This document shows, piece after piece, positions 1 through 6,145 of a stretch of DNA of 8,162 nt; within the stretch, counting starts at the first letter, position 1; every line of letters begins with the position of its first letter. Made by a program: the position numbers and the translations under genes. The stretch spans positions 1 to 8,162 of the forward strand of contig SHAI01000112.1 in assembly GCA_004213235.1 (NCBI GenBank). The letters are read 5' to 3'. The stretch is from Parvularculaceae bacterium. Its GTDB lineage: Bacteria > Pseudomonadota > Alphaproteobacteria > Caulobacterales > Parvularculaceae. Under the pieces are notes generated by a model, which ran no database searches, was not told where the DNA came from, and saw nothing but the letters and a program-made list of their open reading frames with translations.

Positions 1-921
1 GCGCCTGGCAGCAACGTCTGGAATTAGCGTCGGCGCAGGCCCGGCAGCTTGCTCCGCGATAAGACTATAGGCGTAGTTTCGGCCCGCCGCTTCAAACGTC
101 AACACGCCGTTCAACGCCGACATTTCTTCGGGCGCATAAGCAACGCCGACCGGCAGGTCGATCAACAAACGCTCGTCACCATCGGCGGTCACTTGGGGGC
201 TACTTGGCGCAACCAGCCCTTCAACGGCCGCAAAGAAATAAACGTCTTCAATATCCGCCACGGAAAGTGCGGTTTTCGGGATTGAAAGGACCAGCCTTTC
301 CGCATCGGCGTAAAATTGCGCCTGTTCACCAAGGGTCGTTGGATGGGCCGCGCGCGCGGTGGCCAGATAGCCCGCCTCAACCTCATCTGGAACCGGATTA
401 TCGACAATTGGCAGCGTGATGGAGAAATCAGCGCTCTCAGGAACACAAATTTCCTCACAGATCAGCCAGGTTGCCGATAGCGTGATCGTGGCCGTCTCAC
501 CCGGGATTGCATCTTCGGGCACGTGCATTTGTGCCAAAAATACCGGCTCACCATGATGGCCGTAATTCACGAACGGGCCAACGGGAATGCGTTCAGGTGT
601 CGGGTAGATAACATCGTCGACGGAAAACCCGTCGGGCACGCGCCAATTCAGTTCCAAGGGAAGACCTGAATCGCCAGGATTGCGCCAATAAACATGCCAT
701 TCAGGTGCCAGCTCCTGGCGGAACACAAACCAAACCGTACCGCCGGGCGCACCGCCGCGCATTGCCGGCGCTAGCGTGGTCGTCGCACGCTCAGTCGCGA
801 TGGTTTGCTTAAGCGAGCCGCTAAGCTGTGCATAACCTTGCCCAGGCACCAGGCTGAAACATAGGCAAACGAGCGCAATGGAGATCAATGCTTTGAAGTT
901 CATTCTGGCAAACATGGTCAT
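1..921 (-). CDS. DsbD/ScsB-like thiol:disulfide interchange protein, N-terminal part (partial)
   Basis: This reading frame is open for 307 codons and leaves the window at its left edge, so only the N-terminal, periplasmic part of the protein is visible. A basic N-region and a hydrophobic stretch (about residues 10-26), ending in Gly-Tyr-Ala, look like a Sec signal peptide. The following domain matches the DsbD N-terminal (DsbC-like) domain: WHVYWRNPGDSGLP near residues 75-88, PERIP-GPFVNYG near 109-121, and the cysteine pair in WLICEEICVPE (Cys155 and Cys159). In this family the periplasmic domain passes electrons from a membrane-embedded DsbD core to periplasmic thiol proteins. The membrane core and thioredoxin domain would lie outside the window. 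The start is uncertain: in-frame ATGs lie at 957, 921, 915 and 903, none with a strong ribosome site. I chose 921 because it gives the most typical signal peptide. The family assignment is firm; the exact subfamily (DsbD or ScsB) is not. Confidence 0.85.
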   Translation of the reverse strand, partial: MTMFARMNFKALISIALVCLCFSLVPGQGYAQLSGSLKQTIATERATTTLAPAMRGGAPGGTVWFVFRQELAPEWHVYWRNPGDSGLPLELNWRVPDGFSVDDVIYPTPERIPVGPFVNYGHHGEPVFLAQMHVPEDAIPGETATITLSATWLICEEICVPESADFSITLPIVDNPVPDEVEAGYLATARAAHPTTLGEQAQFYADAERLVLSIPKTALSVADIEDVYFFAAVEGLVAPSSPQVTADGDERLLIDLPVGVAYAPEEMSALNGVLTFEAAGRNYAYSLIAEQAAGPAPTLIPDVAARR

Positions 922-983
922 GAAAAATGCGATCGCCCCGGAAGTCCAGCCAGCCATTTAGACTGCACCATTTATGGATCATG

Positions 984-1023
984 CCCAAAATAACGAAAGG
1001 GGCCGCGACGCGCGACCCCTTTC
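984..1023 (-). terminator. Rho-independent terminator downstream of the sapC-family gene
   Basis: Arms 995-1007 and 1011-1023 form a 13-bp stem with a 3-base loop. Read on the minus strand, the only non-Watson-Crick position is a G-U wobble; read on the plus strand it is an A-C mismatch. The hairpin is therefore stronger in the minus direction. On the minus strand the stem is followed by GTTATTTT, a short and imperfect T run. It starts 26 bp after the sapC-family stop and lies before the DsbD-like gene, so it probably ends the sapC transcript and leaves the DsbD-like gene to its own promoter. Confidence 0.75.
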
Positions 1024-1048
1024 TCTTCTATTTCGATCAGTTCAATTT

Positions 1049-1843
1049 TTAAGAGAGCTTCAGCGGCTGAAACACATTCTCTTCAGTGAGGTTGAAGCGC
1101 GCAGCGCGTCGGCTAACCAGTCCGCGCCAGTGTGTCATCGACAAAAGCTGCGAATAGATGATCGGCAACACGCCAGCGGTCCGCAATTGCTTGAATTTTT
1201 CGTCGTCCAGCTCTTTGAGGGCATTTTCGTCAAATCCGACATATTGCGCAAACGAAACCTGGTCGCCGCCGTTTGTCGGCGTATACTGCGCCGTCTGGCC
1301 GGAAAGGATATTCATTTCCTTCATCATGTCGATGAACTGGTTTGTCATCTGACGGTCTTCTTCATACCGCCGGGTGAAATCAACCGCATCACTTGTGAAT
1401 TTGGTCGGCTCGGTTCCTTCAAAAAGTTGGGTTTCCCCACCTTCACTTAAACCGGGATATTCAGAGTCAATCACGACCGCAAACCGTTCGCCGCCGGTTT
1501 CTGTTGCGGCACCGAACGGGTACCGCCGTACATAGCCGGGAATATACCGGTGTTCTTCCCACTGTCCGCCCTCGGACACAAATAGATTGGCATCATCGAT
1601 TATACCGACAACGGCCAATGGAACTGGCGATTCCAGCGAGGCAAAAACAATGGGATAATCATGGCTGGCGGCCGCAATTTCCGAAACGGTAATCGGTAAC
1701 GCGCGCGCTGTTGCCGCGAACTGGAAAGGCCGCTCTATCTTGTTGACGCCCAAACCCTTGTGTTGCTCCGGGTTTAATAGCTCCGGCTTGTTGTAGAGAT
1801 ACATTTGCCCCGTTATCTGTGGTGGGGTTGGCGTCTCGCTCAT
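1049..1843 (-). CDS. SapC family protein
   Basis: The 264-residue product matches the SapC family (Pfam PF07277), named after a Campylobacter surface-array gene; its biochemical role is not established. Visible family features are HDYPIVF (residues 61-67), a hydrophobic strand with an AVVG core followed by a DDANLFV segment (77-89), and YIPGYVRRYPF (100-110). The C-terminal half is helical and acidic, ending in a segment with HWRGLVSRRA (238-247). There is no signal peptide and no membrane segment, so it is probably cytoplasmic. The ATG at 1843 is preceded by GAAAGGTAGG, a good ribosome site, which fixes the start. A terminator follows the stop, and 165 bp separate the gene from the hydrolase upstream, so it may be a single-gene transcript. 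In other proteobacteria SapC genes often sit beside TonB-dependent receptors and tryptophan halogenase-like genes; neither is seen here. Confidence 0.85.
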   Translation of the reverse strand: MSETPTPPQITGQMYLYNKPELLNPEQHKGLGVNKIERPFQFAATARALPITVSEIAAASHDYPIVFASLESPVPLAVVGIIDDANLFVSEGGQWEEHRYIPGYVRRYPFGAATETGGERFAVVIDSEYPGLSEGGETQLFEGTEPTKFTSDAVDFTRRYEEDRQMTNQFIDMMKEMNILSGQTAQYTPTNGGDQVSFAQYVGFDENALKELDDEKFKQLRTAGVLPIIYSQLLSMTHWRGLVSRRAARFNLTEENVFQPLKLS

Positions 1844-1933
1844 GGCCTACCTTTCTCTTCTCACGTTCAATGTTGTCGGTTCGCCGCGAATTTGGCTCAT
1901 CACCGGTTATGCTGCGGTTAATACCATTACCAC

Positions 1934-1961
1934 GACTTCCACTGTTTTATTGGTGGAAGTC
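1934..1961. repeat. 9-bp inverted repeat in the gap upstream of the sapC-family gene
   Basis: GACTTCCAC (1934-1942) and GTGGAAGTC (1953-1961) are perfect complements around a 10-base AT-rich spacer. The element lies 48 bp after the hydrolase stop and about 90 bp before the sapC-family start, within the 165-bp gap 1844-2008. It has no T run on the minus side, so it is a poor rho-independent terminator for the hydrolase. It could be an operator dyad, or an RNA hairpin that protects the 3' end. I see no convincing -35/-10 pair in this gap. Confidence 0.5.
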
Positions 1962-2008
1962 TTTCTCAGGAACGCGGCTTAGCAGAAGATTGGCGCGCTG
2001 GCCAAGGT

Positions 2009-2866
2009 TTAACCGGCGAGAAAAGACGTAACTTCGCCTGGTTCTTCCATTGGGGCCAGATGACTGGCGTTAATTTGCACTATCTGGCCGCCAAGACGCC
2101 GCACTCTGGCGCGCGCTGATGGTACAACCGTCGAATGTCGTGACGCTGTCATCACCGATAAAGGCACTGCTAAACGTCTGATTGCAGCGAATGCATTATG
2201 GCCTTGGGCCGCGAAATTGGCCGCTTCCCACGCCGGCGCACATGCCAGGCGAACACCCTCGTCGGTTTCAACCAAGCCATCTTCCAGATAGTCATCAAGA
2301 ACACCGGGCGCCCAATGCCGGAACAAGGGTTTTTCTAGATAACTATCGAACACGCTTTTCCGGTCCGGCCAAACATTGCGCCGGTTCTTTGCCCCACGCA
2401 CCATAGGCCAACGATCCATCAAGGGACGCATCAATGGCATGGAGGCCACGACCCGAAAACCAAGGGGGAGCAAAACCGGCTCAACCAAGCGAACGGCTCG
2501 AACATCGCTACGATCCGCTGCGCAGAGGAGACACGACACCGCTCCCATGGAGTGCCCTGCAAACACCCAGTCGCCGGAGAGACCAAACATTGCGCGGGCA
2601 CGATCGGCAAATTCATGCAAGTCGCGCGCATACACTTGATACGAACGATGGGCTTTTGGATTGGTGGGCAGGTCACTGCGGCCATGACCGCGCAGATCCA
2701 CAGCAAGAACAAAATACCGCTTGGCAAGCGCCACGGAGAGCTGGCGATAGGTCGACCCACAAAACCCGTTGGCGTGACATAATATCAGCGGCGGCGATGT
2801 TGGATCGCCATAGCTGCGCGCAGCCATTTGTCCGGCACTTGTCGGAATTTTGAGAGGGGTATGCAT
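2009..2866 (-). CDS. Alpha/beta hydrolase fold protein
   Basis: This 285-residue protein has the alpha/beta hydrolase core. HANGF (31-35) is the oxyanion-hole loop, VDLRGHGRSD (56-65) is the conserved turn after the third core strand, and GHSMGA (104-109) is the nucleophile elbow with Ser106. ASHLAPMEEP (267-276) carries the likely catalytic His269. The usual Asp after strand 7 is not visible: the segment there is VMTASRHSTVV. Glu129 in VEPVLLP, after strand 6, is the best candidate for the acid, as in haloalkane dehalogenase-like members. A cap with many Arg and Trp residues lies at about 135-215. There is no signal peptide, so it is probably cytoplasmic. The substrate cannot be predicted and may be an ester, an amide or a C-C bond. 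The start ATG at 2866 lacks a clear ribosome site. It lies 76 bp downstream of the exonuclease gene on the same strand, so co-transcription is possible. Confidence 0.85.
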   Translation of the reverse strand: MHTPLKIPTSAGQMAARSYGDPTSPPLILCHANGFCGSTYRQLSVALAKRYFVLAVDLRGHGRSDLPTNPKAHRSYQVYARDLHEFADRARAMFGLSGDWVFAGHSMGAVSCLLCAADRSDVRAVRLVEPVLLPLGFRVVASMPLMRPLMDRWPMVRGAKNRRNVWPDRKSVFDSYLEKPLFRHWAPGVLDDYLEDGLVETDEGVRLACAPAWEAANFAAQGHNAFAAIRRLAVPLSVMTASRHSTVVPSARARVRRLGGQIVQINASHLAPMEEPGEVTSFLAG

Positions 2867-2942
2867 TGCGGCCGGGGTGCCTGTCTGGATGCGTGTTTGT
2901 AGTGGGCTTTACGCTTGCGCCATCAGTTTGGACCGCTGCGCG

Positions 2943-3497
2943 TCAGCCCATTTCCAGTGATAACTCGTAAAGTGCCTTGAGATGAAGCGCATCGGGCAGA
3001 GCGCGATGGCATCGCGGAGCGCGGGCTTCAGCGGCATCGAAGAGCGCAGCTTCCCGCCCCCCAACAAGTGGGCGCATCAGCGTGCCAAAATCATTCAACA
3101 CAAAAGCCGGCTTGCACCCACCAGCCTGAAAAAGCCGATACAGCCAATAACCGTCCCAAGCCGGCGCGTCAGCGTAAACCTGACGCCCCGCCAGAGCCGC
3201 ATTGAGTTTTTGACAGACCGCCGGTGCCGGTTCACCATTTGCGTCGATGAAATCGCGCGAAAGGCCGTGAAGGCTTTCCGCTTTCGGGTCCCAAGCGTCA
3301 TCAGACCAGCCTGGTGCGCGCCTAATCAGCACCGCCCCGTCAATGTCCTTGTGAGCAACAGCCCAACCAACTTCCACAGGCCAGGAATTAGGAAATAGGC
3401 CCGACGCCTCTAAATCAATAAAAGCAATCGAACCGTCCGCCTCGTGCCCAGCGTCGGCATCCCGGTCAATTTTGGAGGTTAAATCTTGCCGCTGCAC
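2943..3497 (-). CDS. DEDDh-type 3'-5' exonuclease-like protein
   Basis: The product has the three exonuclease motifs of the DnaQ/RNase T superfamily. Counting from the GTG start at 3497 (184 residues), Exo I is FIDLEASGL with Asp28 and Glu30, Exo II is AWDGYWL with Asp115, and Exo III is HRALPDA with His164 and Asp169, the HxAxxD pattern of DEDDh enzymes. All metal-binding and catalytic residues are present, so it should be active on DNA or RNA 3' ends; which one is unknown. It is a stand-alone domain, presumably cytoplasmic. The frame stays open to an ATG at 3584, but that start has no ribosome site and adds a Cys/Arg-rich leader unlike the family. GTG at 3497 has AAGGGA 7-8 bases upstream, so I prefer it. 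If the long form is real, the gene spans 2943-3584 (213 residues). The hydrolase follows 76 bp downstream. Confidence 0.8.
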   Translation of the reverse strand: MQRQDLTSKIDRDADAGHEADGSIAFIDLEASGLFPNSWPVEVGWAVAHKDIDGAVLIRRAPGWSDDAWDPKAESLHGLSRDFIDANGEPAPAVCQKLNAALAGRQVYADAPAWDGYWLYRLFQAGGCKPAFVLNDFGTLMRPLVGGREAALFDAAEARAPRCHRALPDALHLKALYELSLEMG

Positions 3498-3539
3498 GTA
3501 CTGTCCCTTTGAGAAACGCCCGGCAGCCATCAGATGTCG

Positions 3540-3590
3540 GTTCGTTTGCAGTCTGAGGCCACACGAACTGCGCCAGACGAACATCGGTTC
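3540..3590. repeat. Cluster of GTTCG/CGAAC repeats upstream of the exonuclease-like gene
   Basis: GCCACACGAAC (3558-3568) and GCCAGACGAAC (3572-3582) form an 11-base direct repeat with one mismatch and a 14-bp period. A partial inverted copy, GTTCGTTTGC, lies at 3540-3549. GAAC-ATCG-GTTC (3579-3590) is a small dyad. The cluster sits 43-93 bp upstream of the preferred GTG start. It could be an operator. If the ATG at 3584 were used, most of it would be coding. The GAAC spacing (N10) does not fit the alphaproteobacterial LexA box (N7). The rest of the gap 3498-3665 shows no other signal I can support. Confidence 0.35.
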
Positions 3591-3665
3591 TTGGCAGACA
3601 CGCGCGAAGAAAACCAGCTGGCGAACCCGCCTCGCGGCCCGGTTTTTGGTTAATTGGCGCGCAAG

Positions 3666-3869
3666 CTATGGTTTAGCCCGGTAAACCCCGTCCTCAGGGT
3701 CTTTCTGGTAGTCTAGGACCGCACCCTCCGGCCCGCCAGCACCAACATTACGCCGTATTTCTTCAACAGCATCACGAACCGCTGAAGCTTTACGTTCGGC
3801 GAAGCGATAAATCGCAACCGCCGCACCAAGCGTCGCGACCCCGGCAACAATACCTGTCAATGCACCCAT
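3666..3869 (-). CDS. Small membrane protein, 67 residues, function unknown
   Basis: I do not recognise a characterised family. Residues 4-21 are a glycine- and alanine-rich hydrophobic stretch that can span the inner membrane. A charged, helical segment follows (about 22-41, rich in Arg, Lys and Glu), then a Gly-rich turn and a short tail that reads VLDYQKDPEDGVYRAKP. By shape it is a one-pass protein with a small cytoplasmic or periplasmic tail. I expect it to be real because AGGAG lies 6 bases before the ATG (3876-3880), the best ribosome site in the window, and no other gene occupies the interval. It lies 122 bp downstream of the S49 peptidase gene on the same strand and may be transcribed with it or from a promoter in that gap. 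My recollection is that similar short proteins with this kind of tail occur in other alphaproteobacteria, but I cannot check this here. Confidence 0.7.
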   Translation of the reverse strand: MGALTGIVAGVATLGAAVAIYRFAERKASAVRDAVEEIRRNVGAGGPEGAVLDYQKDPEDGVYRAKP

Positions 3870-3901
3870 GATAGGCTCCTCTTCCGATATCGCCCCAAAT
3901 G

Positions 3902-3943
3902 CACCACTAAACCAATTACACCACTATAAATGCATCTCTGCAT
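3902..3943. repeat. Direct and inverted repeats in the gap upstream of the small membrane protein
   Basis: CACCACTA occurs at 3902-3909 and again at 3919-3926, a perfect 8-base direct repeat with a 17-bp period. Next to it, ATGCA-TCTC-TGCAT (3930-3943) is a 5-bp dyad. All of this lies in the AT-richer gap 3870-3991, just upstream of the small gene. On the minus strand TATAGT is a possible -10, with no good -35. It may be a small promoter or operator region; it could also be chance. Confidence 0.3.
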
Positions 3944-3991
3944 GAGCGTTCGATATTACACCCTCAACGGGGCGATGTCAGCACCGCTGGC

Positions 3992-4942
3992 TTAAAGTCC
4001 AAACCGCGCCCATAGGGACCGCTCGTCAATAACGTCCAGCAACGATCTGATGTTAAGCTCGCGACTGTCGCTCCGGCTTGAAGGCTGGTCAGGCGCGCTG
4101 TGCCGTATCTCAGGCCGGTGAGCGCTCCCAAACAACTTTTTAAACATCGTTTGCCGTGCCTTCACGGTGGTAAACTTAACCTCTTCCCCAAAGCGAGTCT
4201 TCATAAATGCGGCAAGACGCTCCGTTCCGTCGATCAATCCCCGCTCCCGCGCCGGTGCCGCCGTCCAGAAGTCGCCTGTGAAAATGTCTTCCTGGTTACC
4301 GAGGCGATCGCCGCGCCGTTCTTTGACAAGGTTCTTGAAGTGGTCGTGTAACTCATTGAGAACGACCTGAAGGCGTTCTAAATCCTCGGTCTTCTCCGGT
4401 TCAAAGGGGTCTAGTCGGCTTTTGCTGATCCCCGCCGTCCTGATCCGTCGATCAATACCGATCCGCGCGATTGCCTTATCAAACCCGAAACCGGCAGAGA
4501 TAACCCCGATTGATCCGACAATAGACGATTGATCGGCGTAAATCTCATCACCAGCCAGCGCCAGGATATACCCGCCCGATGCCCCGACATCTTCAATAAA
4601 ACTGAAGACAGGCGTGCCTTTTTCCGCTGCTTCATCGCGGATCGCGTCGCAAATCATCCGCGACTGAACCGGTGAACCGCCCGGTGAGTTGATCCTTAGC
4701 GCCACAGCGGTCAAATTTTTCGTTTCAAACGCAATCTTGATCAAGGGCGCGATCTTGGCATGGCTGAGCCCGGAACCCCCGATGCCGTTGACGCCGATCG
4801 CGCCCGTTAACTCCAATACCGCGACTTGCGGCGGCTTTTGCCCAATGATCGGTAGTTTTTTCCGCATCCGTTGAAAGAAAGAGGCAGATTTCCCTTGGCC
4901 GGGCCGATCAGCGGTGTCTGAGGTGTGTTGTTTATTTGACAT
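3992..4942 (-). CDS. S49 family serine peptidase (SppA/SohB-like)
   Basis: This 316-residue protein belongs to peptidase family S49, which uses a Ser/Lys dyad. The nucleophile is probably Ser122 in DVGASGGYILALAGDEIYA, and the general base Lys174 in GISKSRLDPF. NSPGGSP (85-91) is the conserved ClpP-like oxyanion strand, and SSIVGSIGVI (139-148) follows the catalytic helix. Family members cleave leftover signal peptides or membrane-associated substrates, usually as ring-shaped oligomers. This protein is a single-domain, short form. Its N-terminus is polar and basic, with no signal peptide or transmembrane segment, unlike E. coli SppA and SohB, so it is likely cytoplasmic or peripheral at the membrane. 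A basic, Ser-rich linker (about 261-295) ends in a helical tail, SLLDVIDERSLWARFGL. The start ATG at 4942 has GGGG a few bases upstream. It is divergent from ispB across about 140 bp. Confidence 0.9.
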   Translation of the reverse strand: MSNKQHTSDTADRPGQGKSASFFQRMRKKLPIIGQKPPQVAVLELTGAIGVNGIGGSGLSHAKIAPLIKIAFETKNLTAVALRINSPGGSPVQSRMICDAIRDEAAEKGTPVFSFIEDVGASGGYILALAGDEIYADQSSIVGSIGVISAGFGFDKAIARIGIDRRIRTAGISKSRLDPFEPEKTEDLERLQVVLNELHDHFKNLVKERRGDRLGNQEDIFTGDFWTAAPARERGLIDGTERLAAFMKTRFGEEVKFTTVKARQTMFKKLFGSAHRPEIRHSAPDQPSSRSDSRELNIRSLLDVIDERSLWARFGL

Positions 4943-4988
4943 AGCCCCGGCGTTTATGCCGCAAGCGCGTTATGCGCAATACATCTTA

Positions 4989-4994
4989 TATAAT
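4989..4994 (+). promoter_or_regulatory. Candidate -10 element for ispB
   Basis: TATAAT, a perfect sigma-70 -10 hexamer, lies in the S49-ispB divergent gap within an AT-rich run (4984-5003). No good -35 is visible at 16-18 bp upstream (around 4965-4972 the sequence is GC-rich), and there is no TG extension. Transcription would begin near 5001, leaving a leader of about 85 bases before the preferred start at 5086. Confidence 0.45.
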
Positions 4995-5073
4995 AAGAAA
5001 ATAACGCAATCTCGGACGTGTTGACTTGACCGCTGATTTTGCAATCACCAATGTCCGGATCAGCGACAGTCGC

Positions 5074-5077
5074 GGAG
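5074..5077 (+). promoter_or_regulatory. Ribosome binding site that decides the ispB start
   Basis: GGAG, followed by AAA, sits 8 bases before TTG at 5086 and 11 before GTG at 5089. The other upstream candidate, TTG at 5026, has only a weak GGA before it. This supports a start at 5086 or 5089, about 60 bases inside the longest open frame. There is no in-frame ATG before the conserved region. Confidence 0.5.
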
Positions 5078-5085
5078 AAATTAGT

Positions 5086-6132
5086 TTGGTGCTCGCGCTC
5101 AAAGATATCGAACAAAAACTCGCCTCAGCGGGAAATGCACCGACGGGTGAATTCGCCGACGCCGTTGCAACTCTGCGCGGCCTGTGCCTTGACGACTTAG
5201 GCCGGGTTGATCGCGAAATCATGGACTGTCTGAAATCAGATGTCGCCATGATACCTGCTGTTGGGGGGCATCTGATCGGTGCCGGCGGCAAGCGCCTTCG
5301 CCCCCTCTTGACCCTCTGCGCCGCAAACATGTTCGGTTATCAAGGCCGCAACCACATTCGCCTGGCAGCCGCCGTAGAACTCATTCACGGCGCAACGCTT
5401 CTGCATGACGATGTCGTTGACGAGTCCAAAATGCGTCGCGGTGAATCAACGGCAAATACGATCTGGGGCAATAAAGAGAGCGTTCTCGTCGGCGATTTTA
5501 TTTTCTCACGGTCATTTGAACTCATGGTCGCGACAAGCGATTTACAGGTTCTCAAAATCCTGTCCCACGCAGCCGGCGTTATCGCCGAGGGCGAAGTGCT
5601 GCAGCTTGCGACACAGAACAATATTAAATCCACCTTCGAGATGTATCTCGCCGTGGTGAAAGCCAAGACCGCCGCACTCTTCGCAGCAGCAGGTGAAGTC
5701 GGCGCTGTAATCTCCGGCGCATCAGCAAAAGAGAGCCAGGCCCTCAGACAATACGGCGAATATCTTGGTATCGCCTTTCAGCTCGTTGATGATGCTTTGG
5801 ACTATTCAGGCCGCCAGGCATCCCTCGGCAAGAGTGTTGGTGACGATTTTCGCGAAGGCAAGATGACCTTACCAGTTGTTTATGCATTTTCCCAGGCAAA
5901 CGATGAAGAACGGGCTTTCTGGACAAGAACATTCAACGATCGTCATCAGCAGGCTGATGACCTTGAAAAGGCTATAGAGCTTGTTGAGTCCACTGGTGCC
6001 CTACAAGCGACTTTGGCGCGTGCGCAGGATTTTGCCGAGCAGGCTATCAGCGCCTTGGATATTGCACCGGCTGGCACACAACGCGATGCCCTCATCGCAA
6101 TTGCCAAGTCGTCAGTACAGCGCGAATATTAG
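5086..6132 (+). CDS. ispB: Long-chain trans-polyprenyl diphosphate synthase (octaprenyl/decaprenyl type)
   Basis: IspB-type enzymes add isopentenyl diphosphate units to farnesyl diphosphate and give the side chain of ubiquinone; they act in the cytoplasm with Mg2+. Counting from TTG 5086 (348 residues), the visible motifs are GGKRLRP (67-73), the first Asp-rich motif DDVVD (108-112) followed by RRG, the lysine-containing VKAKTAALF region (191-199), and the second Asp-rich motif DDALD (235-239) with GKSVGDDFREGK after it. The fifth residue before the first Asp-rich motif is Ala103, a small side chain that fits a long product. The exact chain length (C40, C45 or C50) cannot be read from sequence. 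The longest frame starts at TTG 5026 (368 residues), but the ribosome site favours 5086 or GTG 5089. It is the only plus-strand gene, divergent from the S49 peptidase and convergent with the sugar-phosphate transferase, whose stop is 13 bp away. Confidence 0.92.
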   Translation: MVLALKDIEQKLASAGNAPTGEFADAVATLRGLCLDDLGRVDREIMDCLKSDVAMIPAVGGHLIGAGGKRLRPLLTLCAANMFGYQGRNHIRLAAAVELIHGATLLHDDVVDESKMRRGESTANTIWGNKESVLVGDFIFSRSFELMVATSDLQVLKILSHAAGVIAEGEVLQLATQNNIKSTFEMYLAVVKAKTAALFAAAGEVGAVISGASAKESQALRQYGEYLGIAFQLVDDALDYSGRQASLGKSVGDDFREGKMTLPVVYAFSQANDEERAFWTRTFNDRHQQADDLEKAIELVESTGALQATLARAQDFAEQAISALDIAPAGTQRDALIAIAKSSVQREY

Positions 6133-6145
6133 CCTCTCCACCGGC

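Noticed and set aside
974..1450. 158-codon plus-strand open frame
   Set aside because: It lies over the sapC-family gene in antisense and crosses its terminator; the product has no recognisable domain.
2434..2853. 139-codon plus-strand open frame
   Set aside because: It is antisense to the alpha/beta hydrolase, Arg/His/Pro-rich, and without a recognisable fold.
2982..3398. 138-codon plus-strand open frame
   Set aside because: It is antisense to the exonuclease-like gene, whose catalytic motifs are intact.
3565..3582. GAAC pair as a LexA (SOS) box
   Set aside because: The spacer between the two GAAC copies is 10 bases; the alphaproteobacterial box needs 7.
4984..5003. AT-rich segment as a shared promoter for the S49 gene too
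   Set aside because: Minus-strand TATATA/TATTAT candidates have no -35 at the right spacing.
5021..5030. TTGACTTGAC tandem, a possible -35 element
   Set aside because: No -10-like hexamer lies 16-18 bp downstream in the plus direction.
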